Below, one piece after another: positions 1-10,853 of a DNA stretch of 64,000 bases (its first letter is position 1; every line of letters begins with the position of its first letter). The DNA is from Myxocyprinus asiaticus (taxonomy: Eukaryota > Chordata > Actinopteri > Cypriniformes > Catostomidae): positions 27,494,880-27,558,879 of the forward strand of contig NC_059379.1 of the NCBI RefSeq assembly GCF_019703515.2, read 5' to 3'. Under the pieces are notes generated by a model that saw only the letters and a list, made by a program, of their open reading frames with translations, made no database searches and was not told the DNA's origin. The translations under genes were made by a program, and so were the position numbers.

Positions 1-490
1 ATGTTGACTGCATCATCCACAGACCTATTTGCTCGAAAAGCAAATTGAAGGGGATCCAGAAAGGGTCCAGTGATGTCCTTCAGGTGGGTCAACACCAGTC
101 TCTCAAATGACTTCATGACCACAGACGTCAGAGCAACGGGTCTGTAGTCATTAAGTCCTGTGATTTTGGGTTTCTTTGGGACAGGGATGATAGTGGAGCA
201 TTTGAAGCAGCAGGGAACTTCACACTGCTCCAGTGATCTTTTGAAGATCTGTGTGAAGATGGGGGCCAGCTTGTCAGCACATGACTTTAGACAAGTGGGT
301 GAAACACCATCTGGGCCCTGTGCTTTTCTTGTCTTTTGTTTCCGGAAGACCCGGCACATATCCTCTTCACAGATCTTTAGTGCAGGTTGAGTAGCAGGAG
401 GGGGAGGAGGGTGGTTGCAGGAGGTGTTGATGTGTGTGAAGTGAAGGTCAGAGCGGGTGTGGGGTGTAAGACTGGGCTTTTCAAATCTAC
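1..490 (-). mobile_element. L2-type LINE fragment, reverse transcriptase part
   Basis: Read on the minus strand, this stretch gives broken reverse-transcriptase protein with the recognisable string GPDGVSPTCLKS, then a CFKCSTIIPVPKKPKITG-like segment and an ALTSVVMKSFERL-like segment. The plus-strand LINE at 33931-34210 encodes the same order of motifs, so both belong to one family. The element runs off the left window edge and is interrupted, so it is a dead fragment within a spag9 intron. The L2 clade is assigned from recall of fish L2 (Maui-like) proteins, not from a search. Confidence 0.8.
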
Positions 491-1190
491 AGTAAAACAC
501 ATTCATGTCACAATATAATACAGGCTTAGCAAAGAGATTGTTACTGAAGGATGGGGCAGCGCAAACTATATTGGACTCCACAGCAAACTACCAGCCTTTA
601 AGTAAGAGTTGATCCTCATTTCACAGGAGAAGAGGCCGTTGAAATAGAAGTCGTAAAGGGTCATAGAGAGGGTGGAAATGGCCGTGAAATATCCTATGAC
701 CCTTTTAAAGAAACCAAAAGAATGTATGAAATCCATCTCTAATATGATGACAGATATTTCTGCATGGAGGACTGACAGTGTGCAGATGTCAGCATAAAAG
801 ATAAAACACAAACAACATGGTTAAATGATTACTTTCCTGTGATTAATTGAAGAATAAATTAAGTTATCATATATCTTAAGAGATATAAACTGCATTCCTG
901 TGGCAACTGAATGGCCAAGTAGGTCAAATCTCAACATAAAAAGCACAGTCAAGAATATGCAGTGAACATGTATTTAAATATTTAATGAAAACTGCAGAAG
1001 GAAAACATGTAACACATAAGATATGCAAAAGTGGATCGGATATTGGATAATTGGATTTGTAAATTGGAACAGATCGAAGTATAGGGGAGAGAAACATAAT
1101 CACAAAATATATAAAACTGTGGAAAAGTGCCAAAAGTAGAAAAGTAGAAGATGAAGTCTTCATCATCAGAGGAAGAGACAATATGAGATA
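491..1190. other. Intronic sequence, no supported gene
   Basis: AT-rich sequence without a recognised repeat. A minus-strand open block at 566-811 encodes a hydrophobic peptide and has a plausible acceptor near 737, but I do not recognise it (see findings). Confidence 0.5.
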
Positions 1191-1722
1191 TAGTACTGTG
1201 CAAAAGTCTTAAGCACATAAGATGTTTCACACAAACATTTGTCTTAAGATGGTTATTTATATCTTCAGCTTTAGTGTGTCAATAGGAAATAAAAATGTTA
1301 GACTCCCAAACGTTCCTTTTGCAAATAGAAATGATTAGAACAGAAGAACAGGGAGCCCTGCAACAGATGTCATGGCCCCCACAAAGCCCCCCACTGAACA
1401 TCGTGTCAGTCTGAGATTATATAAAGAGACAGAAGCAATTGAGACAGCCTAAATTGATAGAACAACTGTGGCGAATTCTCCATGAAGCTTGGAACATCCT
1501 ATCTGCCAACAACCAAAAAAAACTGTGTCCAGGTGTACCTAGGAGAATTGGTGCTGTTTTAAAGGCAAAGGTGGTGACACCGAATATTGATTTAGCTTTT
1601 TTATGTTTACTGGACTTTGTATGACATTAAGTGACAAATGAAAACTATTTGTCATTATTTTTGTAGACATCCTCACTATGCAACACTTTTCAAAAGTGCC
1701 TAAAACTTTTGCATAGTACTGT
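1191..1722 (+). mobile_element. Short Tc1-like element with transposase C-terminal remnant
   Basis: The left end begins TAGTACTGTGCAAAAGTCTT and the right end is its near reverse complement (ACTTTTGCATAGTACTGTA). Near 1440-1600 the plus strand encodes a remnant resembling a Tc1 transposase C-terminus, PGVPRRIGAVLKAK. At about 530 bp the element has lost most of the transposase and could not move itself. A related fragment lies at 6306-6535 in the opposite orientation. Confidence 0.7.
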
Positions 1723-2787
1723 AGTATAGAAGTAAACAAGGATGTTTGAAAGCAGCAAAGCTCCAGTAGGTATTACCATGGCTTCTGTAACCTATACAAC
1801 CATCAAACACAATCAGACTCCAGTAAGCATTCTGTCCTGCCCTGCTTCTGAGAGCTAAAAAATAATCTCCACCCTTCAGAAACCCCTGCCTGCATCAGAC
1901 TCTAGGGATACTCTGAGAATGAGACAGCCTTCAAGGACAGTCTATTCCAGGATGTGAGAGATCGACAACGCCACCCTTGCTGGCAAAATCAATGCAGTTT
2001 GTGAAGTCTGATTCAGATCACGCAGGTCTTCAGTACCACTGTGAACCAGAGCCACAAAAACCATTGACAATGCCCATGTTACACACATCATCATTTCATG
2101 ATTAAGGTCCATATTCTGATTAAGTCTATCTTCTAAAAAAACAAAAACAATCACATGCTCCACAGTTGTTGGAATATTCCTGTAAACATGTAATCAGCAT
2201 AATCTGAATAAACTTAGACATGCATCTTTCTGTTGTCCTTTTATAGAAATACTAAAGATGATCACTCGTCATTTAATATGCTGCATTTTAGTAATTTTGG
2301 ACAGTAATTTAATCAACTCATTTACTTATGTCCTTAACAATAAAACATAAGAGCAAAATAAATTGCAAAATGACATGACATTTCTTTTTATGTTTGAAAA
2401 AAGTTAGTAAAAAAATACATAATTTTCCTCACTCTAAAAATGTCTTTCTTCAAAGCTGGACTGTCCGAAACTGTCTATTTCTAATATCACCCACCGTTTT
2501 CATGACTCATTATTCTGATTAAACTGGTAATTTGCCAGCTCCAGCTTCCTTATTCAGTTTTATAGAAAGCAGAATATTGGATAAATTTGATTATGGCAAT
2601 AAGTTAAGTGTTTACATGACACTTACATATTCAGAAAATGATCATATTCTGATTAATATCAGAATGTTTTTGTGCAAGTAAGCACAGTCGTCGAGAGGGA
2701 CAAGTGGTTGATCAAGGTTTTCATATGACAGATTCTTTAAATTTTACTTCTGATCCCTCCAATTTTGAACAAGTGGGTATATCCTTG
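1723..2787. other. Intronic sequence, nothing recognised
   Basis: No gene, RNA or clear repeat boundary was found. Short open frames (for example minus 1942-2163) show no family resemblance. Confidence 0.5.
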
Positions 2788-2795
2788 CTGTGAAC

Positions 2796-5373
2796 TAGGG
2801 CTACCTATAGATGATTTTCGATATATCTCGATAATTATGTTTTTGCTCTGAATTATTATTAGTATTTTTCAGAGGAACCATCATTTCATCCAAAAAGCCA
2901 TTGTAGCCAAGCAGATTCAATATTTTAAAGACATTAAATGAAAATCTATTCAGAAATAATTACCTTTTAAATAAACAAAAGGGAAAATGAAATTCAATCA
3001 TTTTCACTGATATGCCCTTTATATTTAGATTTCATATATAATGATTCATAGTAGCTTAATAAAAAGCATTATTTACCTTCAAATGTTTTTACTAATACAT
3101 TTTTGTGAATGAACAAGGTGTGCAAAGCTACTTCACTGACTTATTTTTGAAACCCAGTTGAACACTGCTTAATACTAAATTATTACTGTGAGGCACGTCA
3201 GGTTGATTATTATAATATAATGCTGAATTATTCATATTATTCTGATTATTAGATTTGTGTTATAGACACAGACACTGAGGAAGGCCATGAGGCCAAAACG
3301 TCTGTGTTCTCTTGTTCTGTGAGATATAAAATAAAATGAACTGAGAAAAAGGATTGTGGATAATTTAGTTTTTAAGACTGTTTAAGGTTTATGGATCTAT
3401 GCACTCTGAACTAGTAGAATGCAATGATTCCATTCCTTTGATTAGATTTGCATTATACAAAAAATATATTTCTGTCCTGTTTACTTCACTTTCACCTGGG
3501 GCTTTTATTTTGACACTGAAAGTGCTGTTGTATTTACTTCATCTTCACAAGGAGCTTTTATTTAGACACAGAAAAGGCAATATGTATTTGACAGTTTAAA
3601 ATGTTCCGCATTTCCTGAAACGCTGTAATCTCCTCCTTTTCTGTTATTCTGTGCAATGTTTGTAAACTTGTATAATAATTTGTAGCGGTTACTATTGTTT
3701 AGAACTGCGGAATCCTTGAACCTGCATTACTTTGTTTCCACAATGCACGTGAACTGATCTGAGAGCGCTGCCATGCGTGTGCACACAGGTCAGCACGTCA
3801 CCGGTTCGTTCTGAATTGTTTATCTGTCTTTAAATCGCAGCCTTTTGTGGATTAATAATCACATATGAACAACTCGCCATTTTGATGTTATTTTGATTAG
3901 TGGTTGACCGATATATTGCCGAGGCTGATAAATCTGCTGATATTCTGACTTTTTTTTATTACCGCATCGGCCGATAAATTTTCCCATTTGGCCGATTTGT
4001 TTCTTGAGGGCGCCGAGAATCGCCTGCTTGCATGTGAAGCAACTGAGACATGTAAACGACCAGTCATGGTTCGTTTTGTTGTTACGTGCCATCGTGTTAC
4101 TACAATAATAGACCGGAGTGCAACACAGTGTCATTTAAACGGTCTGCATATCAGAGTTGCGGCAGGCGCGTTTGAGCTCATATTGTTAAAATGCTCACCT
4201 GTTTCATTTTCTCTCTCTCTCTCTCCCCTCAACAGTTCCCTGTAACTTAACTGTCTTGTCTAATGCTAAAAAGGTAATTATCAATAAAACTAATATCATA
4301 TACTGTCTGCAAATATGCACATATCTCATTTAAACAGATGTAGCCTAATAAACCAACCTCACAAAACTTGAGCAGATCCAGCATCCTGAGTAGCGCTCAT
4401 TTATTTACCTCTAAAGCACGTATTCAATCAGTCTCTCCTCAGTAGTTCCCTGTAACATTTTACTTTCTTTTCTAATGATAAAAGGCAAATACTAATAAAA
4501 CTTCTATTATATACCATCTGCAAATATGCAGATATCTCGTTTGAATAGATGTAATTCACAAACCTCAAGTTTTCTTTCTGTCGAGCACTCATCTAATATC
4601 TTCCTCTGAAGCGCATATTCTATCAGCCAGAATCAAAATTCAGGATCAGAATAAAAAGTTCCTCTGATTCACAAATCATAAAGGTCAGTCCATGATAATC
4701 CAAGCAGGCGATCCAGGTTGTTTAAACTGTCAGGATATTGCTGCTTGCGCTGGATCCGCACGAGCATGTGAGTGCAACTTCAAAGTAAAAACGCTTCAAG
4801 TGTGCGATAAGTAAATGTAATTTTCACAATTCATTGTATGTACAATTGGTTTGATTGGGTCTTTTAGGAGAAAATACAATTGCTAATGTGGACATGTCAT
4901 CCATGGTTGCTGGACTACTGTGTGTACTGTTATTTTCTCCTTCCTAATATATTAAAAATGTCTTCATGTGCAAATAATTAAAAAAAAATTTATGACTAAA
5001 AAGTAATCAGAAGAAACTGTTATCTAGTTAAAGTTTTGTGTGAAACGGAGTAAATATAGTGCTAAATAAGAGTTTATAATTTTATGTTTATGTTACACTA
5101 TTTCCTATATTAAATTGTGTGATATATCGGCATTGTATCGGCCAATCTGCACTCTGGATAACACAATTAAAAAAACATATCTGTCAACCACTAATTTTGA
5201 TTAATCGTGCAGCCCTGAAGGATTGTGAAATTACTGATGCTCTCGTTAGGAAACTTAATGGCCAAATAAAAGCACGTTAAATAATTGCTATATTCACGAT
5301 ATTGGTCAATTTTACATTGTCAGCAAAATAATCGCAATAATATAGTTCATATTCAATATATCGCTCAGCCCTA
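2796..5373. mobile_element. Non-autonomous hAT-like element (outer of a nested pair)
   Basis: The ends read TAGGGCT... and ...AGCCCTA and are flanked by the exact direct repeat CTGTGAAC (2788-2795 and 5374-5381), an 8-bp target duplication as expected for hAT transposons. Without the inner insertion the element is about 1.27 kb and has no transposase frame. An internal string near 3275-3310 (GAGGCCAAAACGTCTGT) resembles a motif seen in other vertebrate repeats. The hAT class is inferred from duplication length and end sequence. Confidence 0.72.
3898..5193. mobile_element. Non-autonomous hAT-like element (inner of a nested pair)
   Basis: The ends are TAGTGGTTGACCGATAT and, inverted, TAGTGGTTGACAGATAT (16 of 17 identical). 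The 8-bp sequence ATTTTGAT directly repeats on both sides (3890-3897 and 5194-5201). The element sits inside the outer hAT-like copy, so it inserted later. It contains an internal tandem duplication of about 210 bp, starting near 4230 and again near 4441 at TTCCCTGTAAC. There is no transposase frame. Confidence 0.8.
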
Positions 5374-5381
5374 CTGTGAAC

Positions 5382-5897
5382 TGGTGATACTCAGACCCAA
5401 TAAGGTAGCACACAAATTTTGTGGATTGTTTATCCTGAGCTTTGAGTTTAGATGCTTCTGAACATAAACCTGGCAAGAGGTTGATGACGAATTATTACTT
5501 CATAAGCATGAATATGTATGAAGGGGCCTAGTGACGTGGGTCTCTATGGGAGATGGAAGGTTTCAGAGCAGGGGGTGTTTTGTAGTGTGGCTGCCTGTTC
5601 CACAGTAGACAATTGACCCAGGATCAGCAGTGGCTTGTTTGTCTGCCTCTTGGCCCCAGTGAAGCTCTGTTTAAGCATACAGGGCACAGCGGGCACAGCG
5701 TTCCTCTCAGAAAGAGCTTCCTCCCTGTTGGCAGTGCCCAGCTCTGGCATAATACAAGGGGGAAGCTCTCTTAATACAAACTAACCATGTTGTCTTCGCC
5801 TTTATTCCCCCAAACCCATGTTCTCTTTCTGGGAATTGGGGAACAGCCTGCACTGAGTGTTGTTGAAGGGACAGGGATTGGTTTATGTTGCTCTCAC
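5382..5897. other. Intron immediately after spag9 exon 5
   Basis: GC content rises near 5540-5760 and a minus-strand frame is open there, but it has no splice sites in a matching phase and no resemblance to the next JIP4 segment, so no exon is called. Confidence 0.4.
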
Positions 5898-6048
5898 CTT
5901 GAGGCTGGTTTTGGAGCGTGGGTGGCTGAGGTTGTTGTATCTCCATGTGTCCGTTCCTGGAGTCTCCACGGCTTCTCTTTGCAATTCGGGGGTCATCACA
6001 TCACTTCCGGCCAATGAAAAAATCCCCAGAGAGACAGGGCGCTCCTTC
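5898..6048 (-). CDS. spag9: spag9 exon 5
   Basis: This 151-bp exon starts with one base completing a split codon (AA from exon 4 plus G), then encodes KERPVSLGIFSLAG, an MTPELQREAVETPG stretch, and ends HPRSKTSLK in phase 0. The acceptor follows ACCCAG and the donor is GTGAGAG. The segment matches the JIP4 region after the N-terminal coiled coil, a low-complexity linker rich in Ser and Pro. The same exon accepts splicing from exon 4 or from the alternative first exon at 12701-12861, since both donors are phase 2. No further spag9 exon is recognised to its left within the window. Confidence 0.93.
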
Positions 6049-6305
6049 CTGGGTACACACAGTAAGTATACCATTGCAAACTTTATGAATTGAGTAAGAC
6101 CCATTATGGGTTGTAACTGCATTAAATACTCAATTAAAATTTTCTTGGTATATGAATTAAGCAAGAAGGTATGAGAGGCTGTGATATATTGTGAATATAA
6201 TCATGGTTAAAAGGCGTTATTAGGCAGGAAGTGCAGTGGGATAAATTCACAATATACAGCAGCACAACCTTGAGTGCCTTACTGCAATTATAAAATGTGA
6301 ATATA

Positions 6306-6535
6306 CGTACAGTACTGTGCAAAAGTTTTAGGCACTTGGGAAAAATGTTGCATAGTGAGGATGTCTTCAAAAACAATGCCATAAATAGTTTTAATTTATC
6401 AATTAACGTCATACAAAGTCCAGTAAACATAAAAAAAAGTGAAATCAATATTTGGTGTGAGCACCTTTGCTTTCAAAACAGCACAAATTCTCCTAGGTAC
6501 ACCTGGTTATGTGTGGTTGGAGAAGAGATGGTTGG
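6306..6535 (-). mobile_element. Tc1-like element fragment
   Basis: It begins with the same terminal string as the copy at 1191 (ACAGTACTGTGCAAAAGTTTT). It carries internal sequence matching the reverse complement of 1540-1720, including the minus-strand version of the PRRI remnant (TCTCCTAGGTACACCTGG). The second inverted end is missing. Confidence 0.6.
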
Positions 6536-8538
6536 TGGACTTCAGGGTGCCCGCTTGTTAAATCTGCCCCTGCTGATGGTCTGCTGTTGATGAATTGACC
6601 CTTCGCTAAGCCCTGCCTTAAAAGCATTTTTGACCAATCCTGTCTTAGCAACTGTTGCCCTGCCGCCATTACTCTGACAAGCGTTTGCCTTTTTACAATG
6701 AGAGCCTATGGGAGTAATGTGTGTTTGAGTCGTTTTAAGCAGGATTTTATCAAAATGATCCAAAAATTTAAAAAACTTTGTTGCTGGGTCACTTGTAACA
6801 GTGACACGAGGTTCCTAAACAGGGTACATGCAGTGTTTTTTTCTTTCTTTTTAATTAAAAAAAAATATTGAGAAGAGCATGCTATGGATTAAACTGTGTC
6901 ATACCTCATTCCCAAATGAGCATGTAAAACATCAGTGAGGACACCTACATTTCCTCCAAGGTAAATTAAAGGTAACAACTTACCATTAATTCATTTACAT
7001 ACTGATTAAGTAAAGGTGATAGTAAATAAACCGTTCACAGCATCAAAATGAGTGTATTATGAGACATTATAAGCAGTTCTTTTCACTTACACTAATGTTA
7101 TGAGATTTGTAATCGCTATCAAGTGACCCTTTTCTCTTTTTATGAGACTGATGATCGTTTGCCTCAATTCTGATACACAGTCTGCACAATTTTCAAATTA
7201 CTGTGTACAGTAATTTTCTTTTACAAAAAAGTAAATATGCTTTACAATATTACTCTTCATTCCATCCCACATAATAATATTATCCATTCCGTTTATGAGA
7301 ATATTTTGCCAAAAACCACGGCGTTCACACCCATTTCCTATTCATATGGGAAGTTCTACAAAGCTAGTGACCATAACCAAGGGGGGCGAAGCTTAGCAAA
7401 GGATCAATTACTGCTCATTTTGTTATATGAAAATGTTCACTACTGTTTAAATTGTAATACATTGTAAATGACTGTAAGAGTGCATATTTTGTTTCTCTTA
7501 TCTGCAATTCTGTAATTTGGCAACTAAAAACTAAATGTTTCATTTTAGGAACCAATGGCTCCGTAGACATTTTTTTAATCTGGAGCCCTGTCATGACAGA
7601 AAAAGTACACCAGAACTAATAACTGAGCTCCTCTTGGAGAGCAGAGGAGAGTTTGAGGGGACTTTGTCTTCGCCGACTGTCCCTCTTCCTGTCCTCTGGT
7701 TGCCATTGTGCTGCAGTAGCAGTATTCAGAATCCTGAACCTGCTGACTGCACATTATGTAGGGAGTGACCAGACCTGCTCACATGACTCCATTCAGCTAA
7801 AACTGTACAGTAAGGAAAGGGCTCAAATTGGTAAAATACTGGTAGGAAACAAAAATTTGAGAAGTGAGAATACAATGCCAGACAGTTACTTTCACAAGCA
7901 AACATGATAATGTAGCCAACAGAAGTGGCTTGCCTCTATCGAGGGACAAGCATTCCTTGTGCACAAGTCAAATGCACTTCAGTGACTTTAAAATTAAATG
8001 GAAATGAATGCAAATAGGTCTACATGGTAAACTGAAGCAGAAAATTCTGAGCAAAATGAACAATGATGCATGGTCATGGGTTTGTTTGGACCACAGAGTC
8101 ATTAACAATGCTCCGCAAACAGACAGTGAGCTCTATCTGATGTTTACATCAAAATCTGTGCTGGGGCCAAAACCTTGTGTAATTACACACAACCAGAGTA
8201 CATATACTGTCAATCACACGTCAGTCAGCAAAGGTCATGGTTTAACAAAGGGGTGGAACTTCGAGTCCAGAGTTCAATAACCTTTCCAGTGCAGTCAGTG
8301 TCTGTTCCTGCACGTAGTAGTGGCCAGTATGACAGAAGCAAAGTCCCTTTCAAGGCAAGTCAGTCCACTCGGCGGCCATCTTTGGAATGCTCCCGGGCAG
8401 GCTGGGCAGCTATTTTCAAAGTAAACAAGCAGCATAAATGTACAGCTCCTATCGGCTTGAATGGGCAAAGACCGAAATCTCCAAAATAGTTGGTAAAGAT
8501 TACGATCAAAGAACATATTTAAAACAGGCAGTAAAATC

Positions 8539-8576
8539 TGTGTGTGTGTGTTTGTGTGTGTATGTGTGTGTGGGGG
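8539..8576. repeat. (TG)n microsatellite ending in a G run
   Basis: Imperfect TG repeats followed by an eight-base G tract. Confidence 0.9.
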
Positions 8577-8757
8577 GGGTCAGGTTTAAGTGGTTTACGA
8601 GGACTTTTTTTAGGTTACAATCTGTTAATTACAAGGGTATTATGCCATAAATGTGGTTTATAAGGACATTTCTAGTGTCCCCATAATTTAAATTGCTTAA
8701 AAAAAAAAAAATATATATATATATACAGTAAATGAACATACTTTCCAGAAGGCCAAC

Positions 8758-8993
8758 AATTCACTAAAAATGTTTTTTTTATTGGTCTTATGATGTATTC
8801 TAATTTTTTGAGATAGTGAATTGGTGGGTTTTTGTTAAATGTGAGCCAAAATCATCACAATTAAAAGAACCAAAGACTTAAACTACTTCAGTCTGTGTGC
8901 ACTGAATTTATTTAATACACGAGTTTCACAATTTGAGTTGAATTACTGAAATAAATGAACTTTTCCACGACATTCTAATTTATTGAGATGCAC

Positions 8994-8998
<5 letters not shown>
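8758..8998. repeat. Interspersed fish repeat ending at a TA microsatellite
   Basis: The segment ending CTAATTTATTGAGATGCACC is one I recognise as a common fish interspersed repeat. Its class is not assigned. It runs directly into the TA repeat at 8997. Confidence 0.45.

Positions 8999-9062
<64 letters not shown>
8997..9062. repeat. (TA)n microsatellite
   Basis: About 32 uninterrupted TA units. Confidence 0.97.
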
Positions 9063-9065
<3 letters not shown>

Positions 9066-9206
9066 TAAACGATGTTTTATTGAAAATGTAAAAATGCAGA
9101 AAGTTTTTTGTGAGGGTTAGGTTTAGGGGTAGGAGATAGAATCTATAGTTAGTACAGTATAAAAATTATTATGTCTATGGAGAGTCCTCATAATGACAGC
9201 TGCACC

Positions 9207-9210
<4 letters not shown>

Positions 9211-9248
<38 letters not shown>

Positions 9249-9249
9249 C
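9211..9249. repeat. (GT)n microsatellite
   Basis: GT repeats grading into GTAT/GCAT units. Confidence 0.9.
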
Positions 9250-9586
9250 ATGCGTATGATCAGAGTTGACTGACAAACAATATCTGTATCTAAAAGGTGA
9301 CCGGATTTTTACCTGTAAGGCTTGACTTCCTTTTCTACATCTGATGGCCTTTGGCCGTTCCAATTTCTCCCATTTATTTTAATACCAGTGGTCCATCTCT
9401 GCTAAATGGTCTCTTGAGTGTACAGATCAAGCTTCCCTTCTGTCAATCTCAGAACATTTAGAAAACAAAACTAAAACTAGTCTTGGGTGAATTTGGTCAA
9501 AAACAGGTAATGTGCTCTTTAAATGGAAAGCTACGTTCAGTTGCCTTGATCTATATTATACAAAAGCTGGATGAATGAAAATCCCC

Positions 9587-9761
9587 TTAAAGGAATATTC
9601 TGGGTTCGATACAAGTTAAGCTCAATTGTCAGCATTTGTGGCTGACATGTTGATTACCACAAAAAATTATCCAGAATTGTCCCTTCTTTTCTTTAAAAAA
9701 GCAAAATCTGGGTTGCAGTGAAGCACTTACAAGGGAAGTGAATGTGGCCAATCCGTAAATG
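9587..9761. mobile_element. Left part of a TTAA-flanked MITE
   Basis: It starts TTAAAGGAATATTCTGGGTT and matches the left portion of the copies at 39906 and 14194. It is cut where the complete copy at 9762 begins, at a TTAA present in the family's own internal sequence (compare GTAAATGTTAAAATAC at 40069). Confidence 0.75.
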
Positions 9762-10262
9762 TTAAAGGAATATTCCGGGTTCAATACAAGTTAAGTTAAA
9801 ATGACAGCATTTCTGGCCACAAAATTTATTTTGACTCATCCCATTTTTTTTTTTTTTTTTTTAAGAGCAAAAATCTGGGCACTTACAATGAAAGTGAATG
9901 GGGGACAATTTTTGAAAGTTAAAACACTTTTTCAAAAGTATAGCCACAAGACAAAGGATATGCATGTTAACATGATTTTTGTGAGATAAAATCACTTACT
10001 AATCTTTTCTGTGTAAAGTTATAACCAATTTTACAACTATGTTACCATGACAATGTCAACAAACCCTAAAATGGCTGTAAAAATGACAATTGAAACAAAT
10101 TTACAGCTAAAATAATACACAAGTTTTAACATTTATAAAATTATAAGCTTCACATTTCTGTGTTCTGTGACGAGTCTAGATAAATTTTTGTGGTAATCAC
10201 CAGTATGCCACAAATGCTGTCGATTTAGCTTAACCTGTATTGAACCCAGAATACTCCTTTAA
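9762..10262. mobile_element. TTAA-flanked MITE, complete copy
   Basis: Its ends are inverted: TTAAAGGAATATTCCGGGTT at the left and ACCCAGAATACTCCTTTAA at the right. The inverted repeat extends some 70 bp inwards through a CATTTGTGGC-like core. TTAA at both borders is the signature of piggyBac-type insertion. No protein is encoded. Similar copies lie at 14194, 39906 and 61052. Confidence 0.8.
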
Positions 10263-10771
10263 GCCGGCGTCACACTAGATGATTTTTCCAGCGATTTTCA
10301 GGTGGTAGCTTCATTAATAATCGCCGGGTAGTAGGTGAGAGACGGAGCTAAAACCCTTCTAATAGGAGAGCATACAAACTTAGCCTAAAATAGCATAACG
10401 CGGCGCTCCCATAGACATTCTATGGTGGTACACTGGCGAGGAGACCATTCTTTTTGAATGGATGTCTATGGAGGATATGCTTCAGTGTGCGGAATAAACT
10501 GCTTTTGTTAACTGACTGCCTTTCAGCTAATCTTCAACATGTTTTACACTAAATAATCCTTTTGGAATGAACTATGTGTGAAGTTTATTACGATAAATTG
10601 CTGTTTAATAAGAGAAGTCACAGACGATTTTGCGACAGGTAGGTGTCACTTCACGGCTCTCCTCACTCATTTATATGGTATCCGCAAACAATGACTTACT
10701 GTCGTAACATGCTAGTTGACCGTTAAGCTCTCTCCTATGATAGAACCGCGGAGGTTGTTATCTCCATACAT

Positions 10772-10853
<82 letters not shown>

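Larger units (their letters stand above)
6536..9586. other. spag9 intron with minor repeats, no gene
   Basis: No exon was recognised. The stretch holds short repeats listed separately, plus repetitive-looking segments around 6560-6760 and 8280-8480 that I cannot assign. Open frames here are short and lack family features. Confidence 0.45.

Noticed and set aside
5544..5750. Possible next spag9 exon on the minus strand
   Set aside because: The peptide does not resemble the JIP4 segment following SLK, and no acceptor in the required phase was found.
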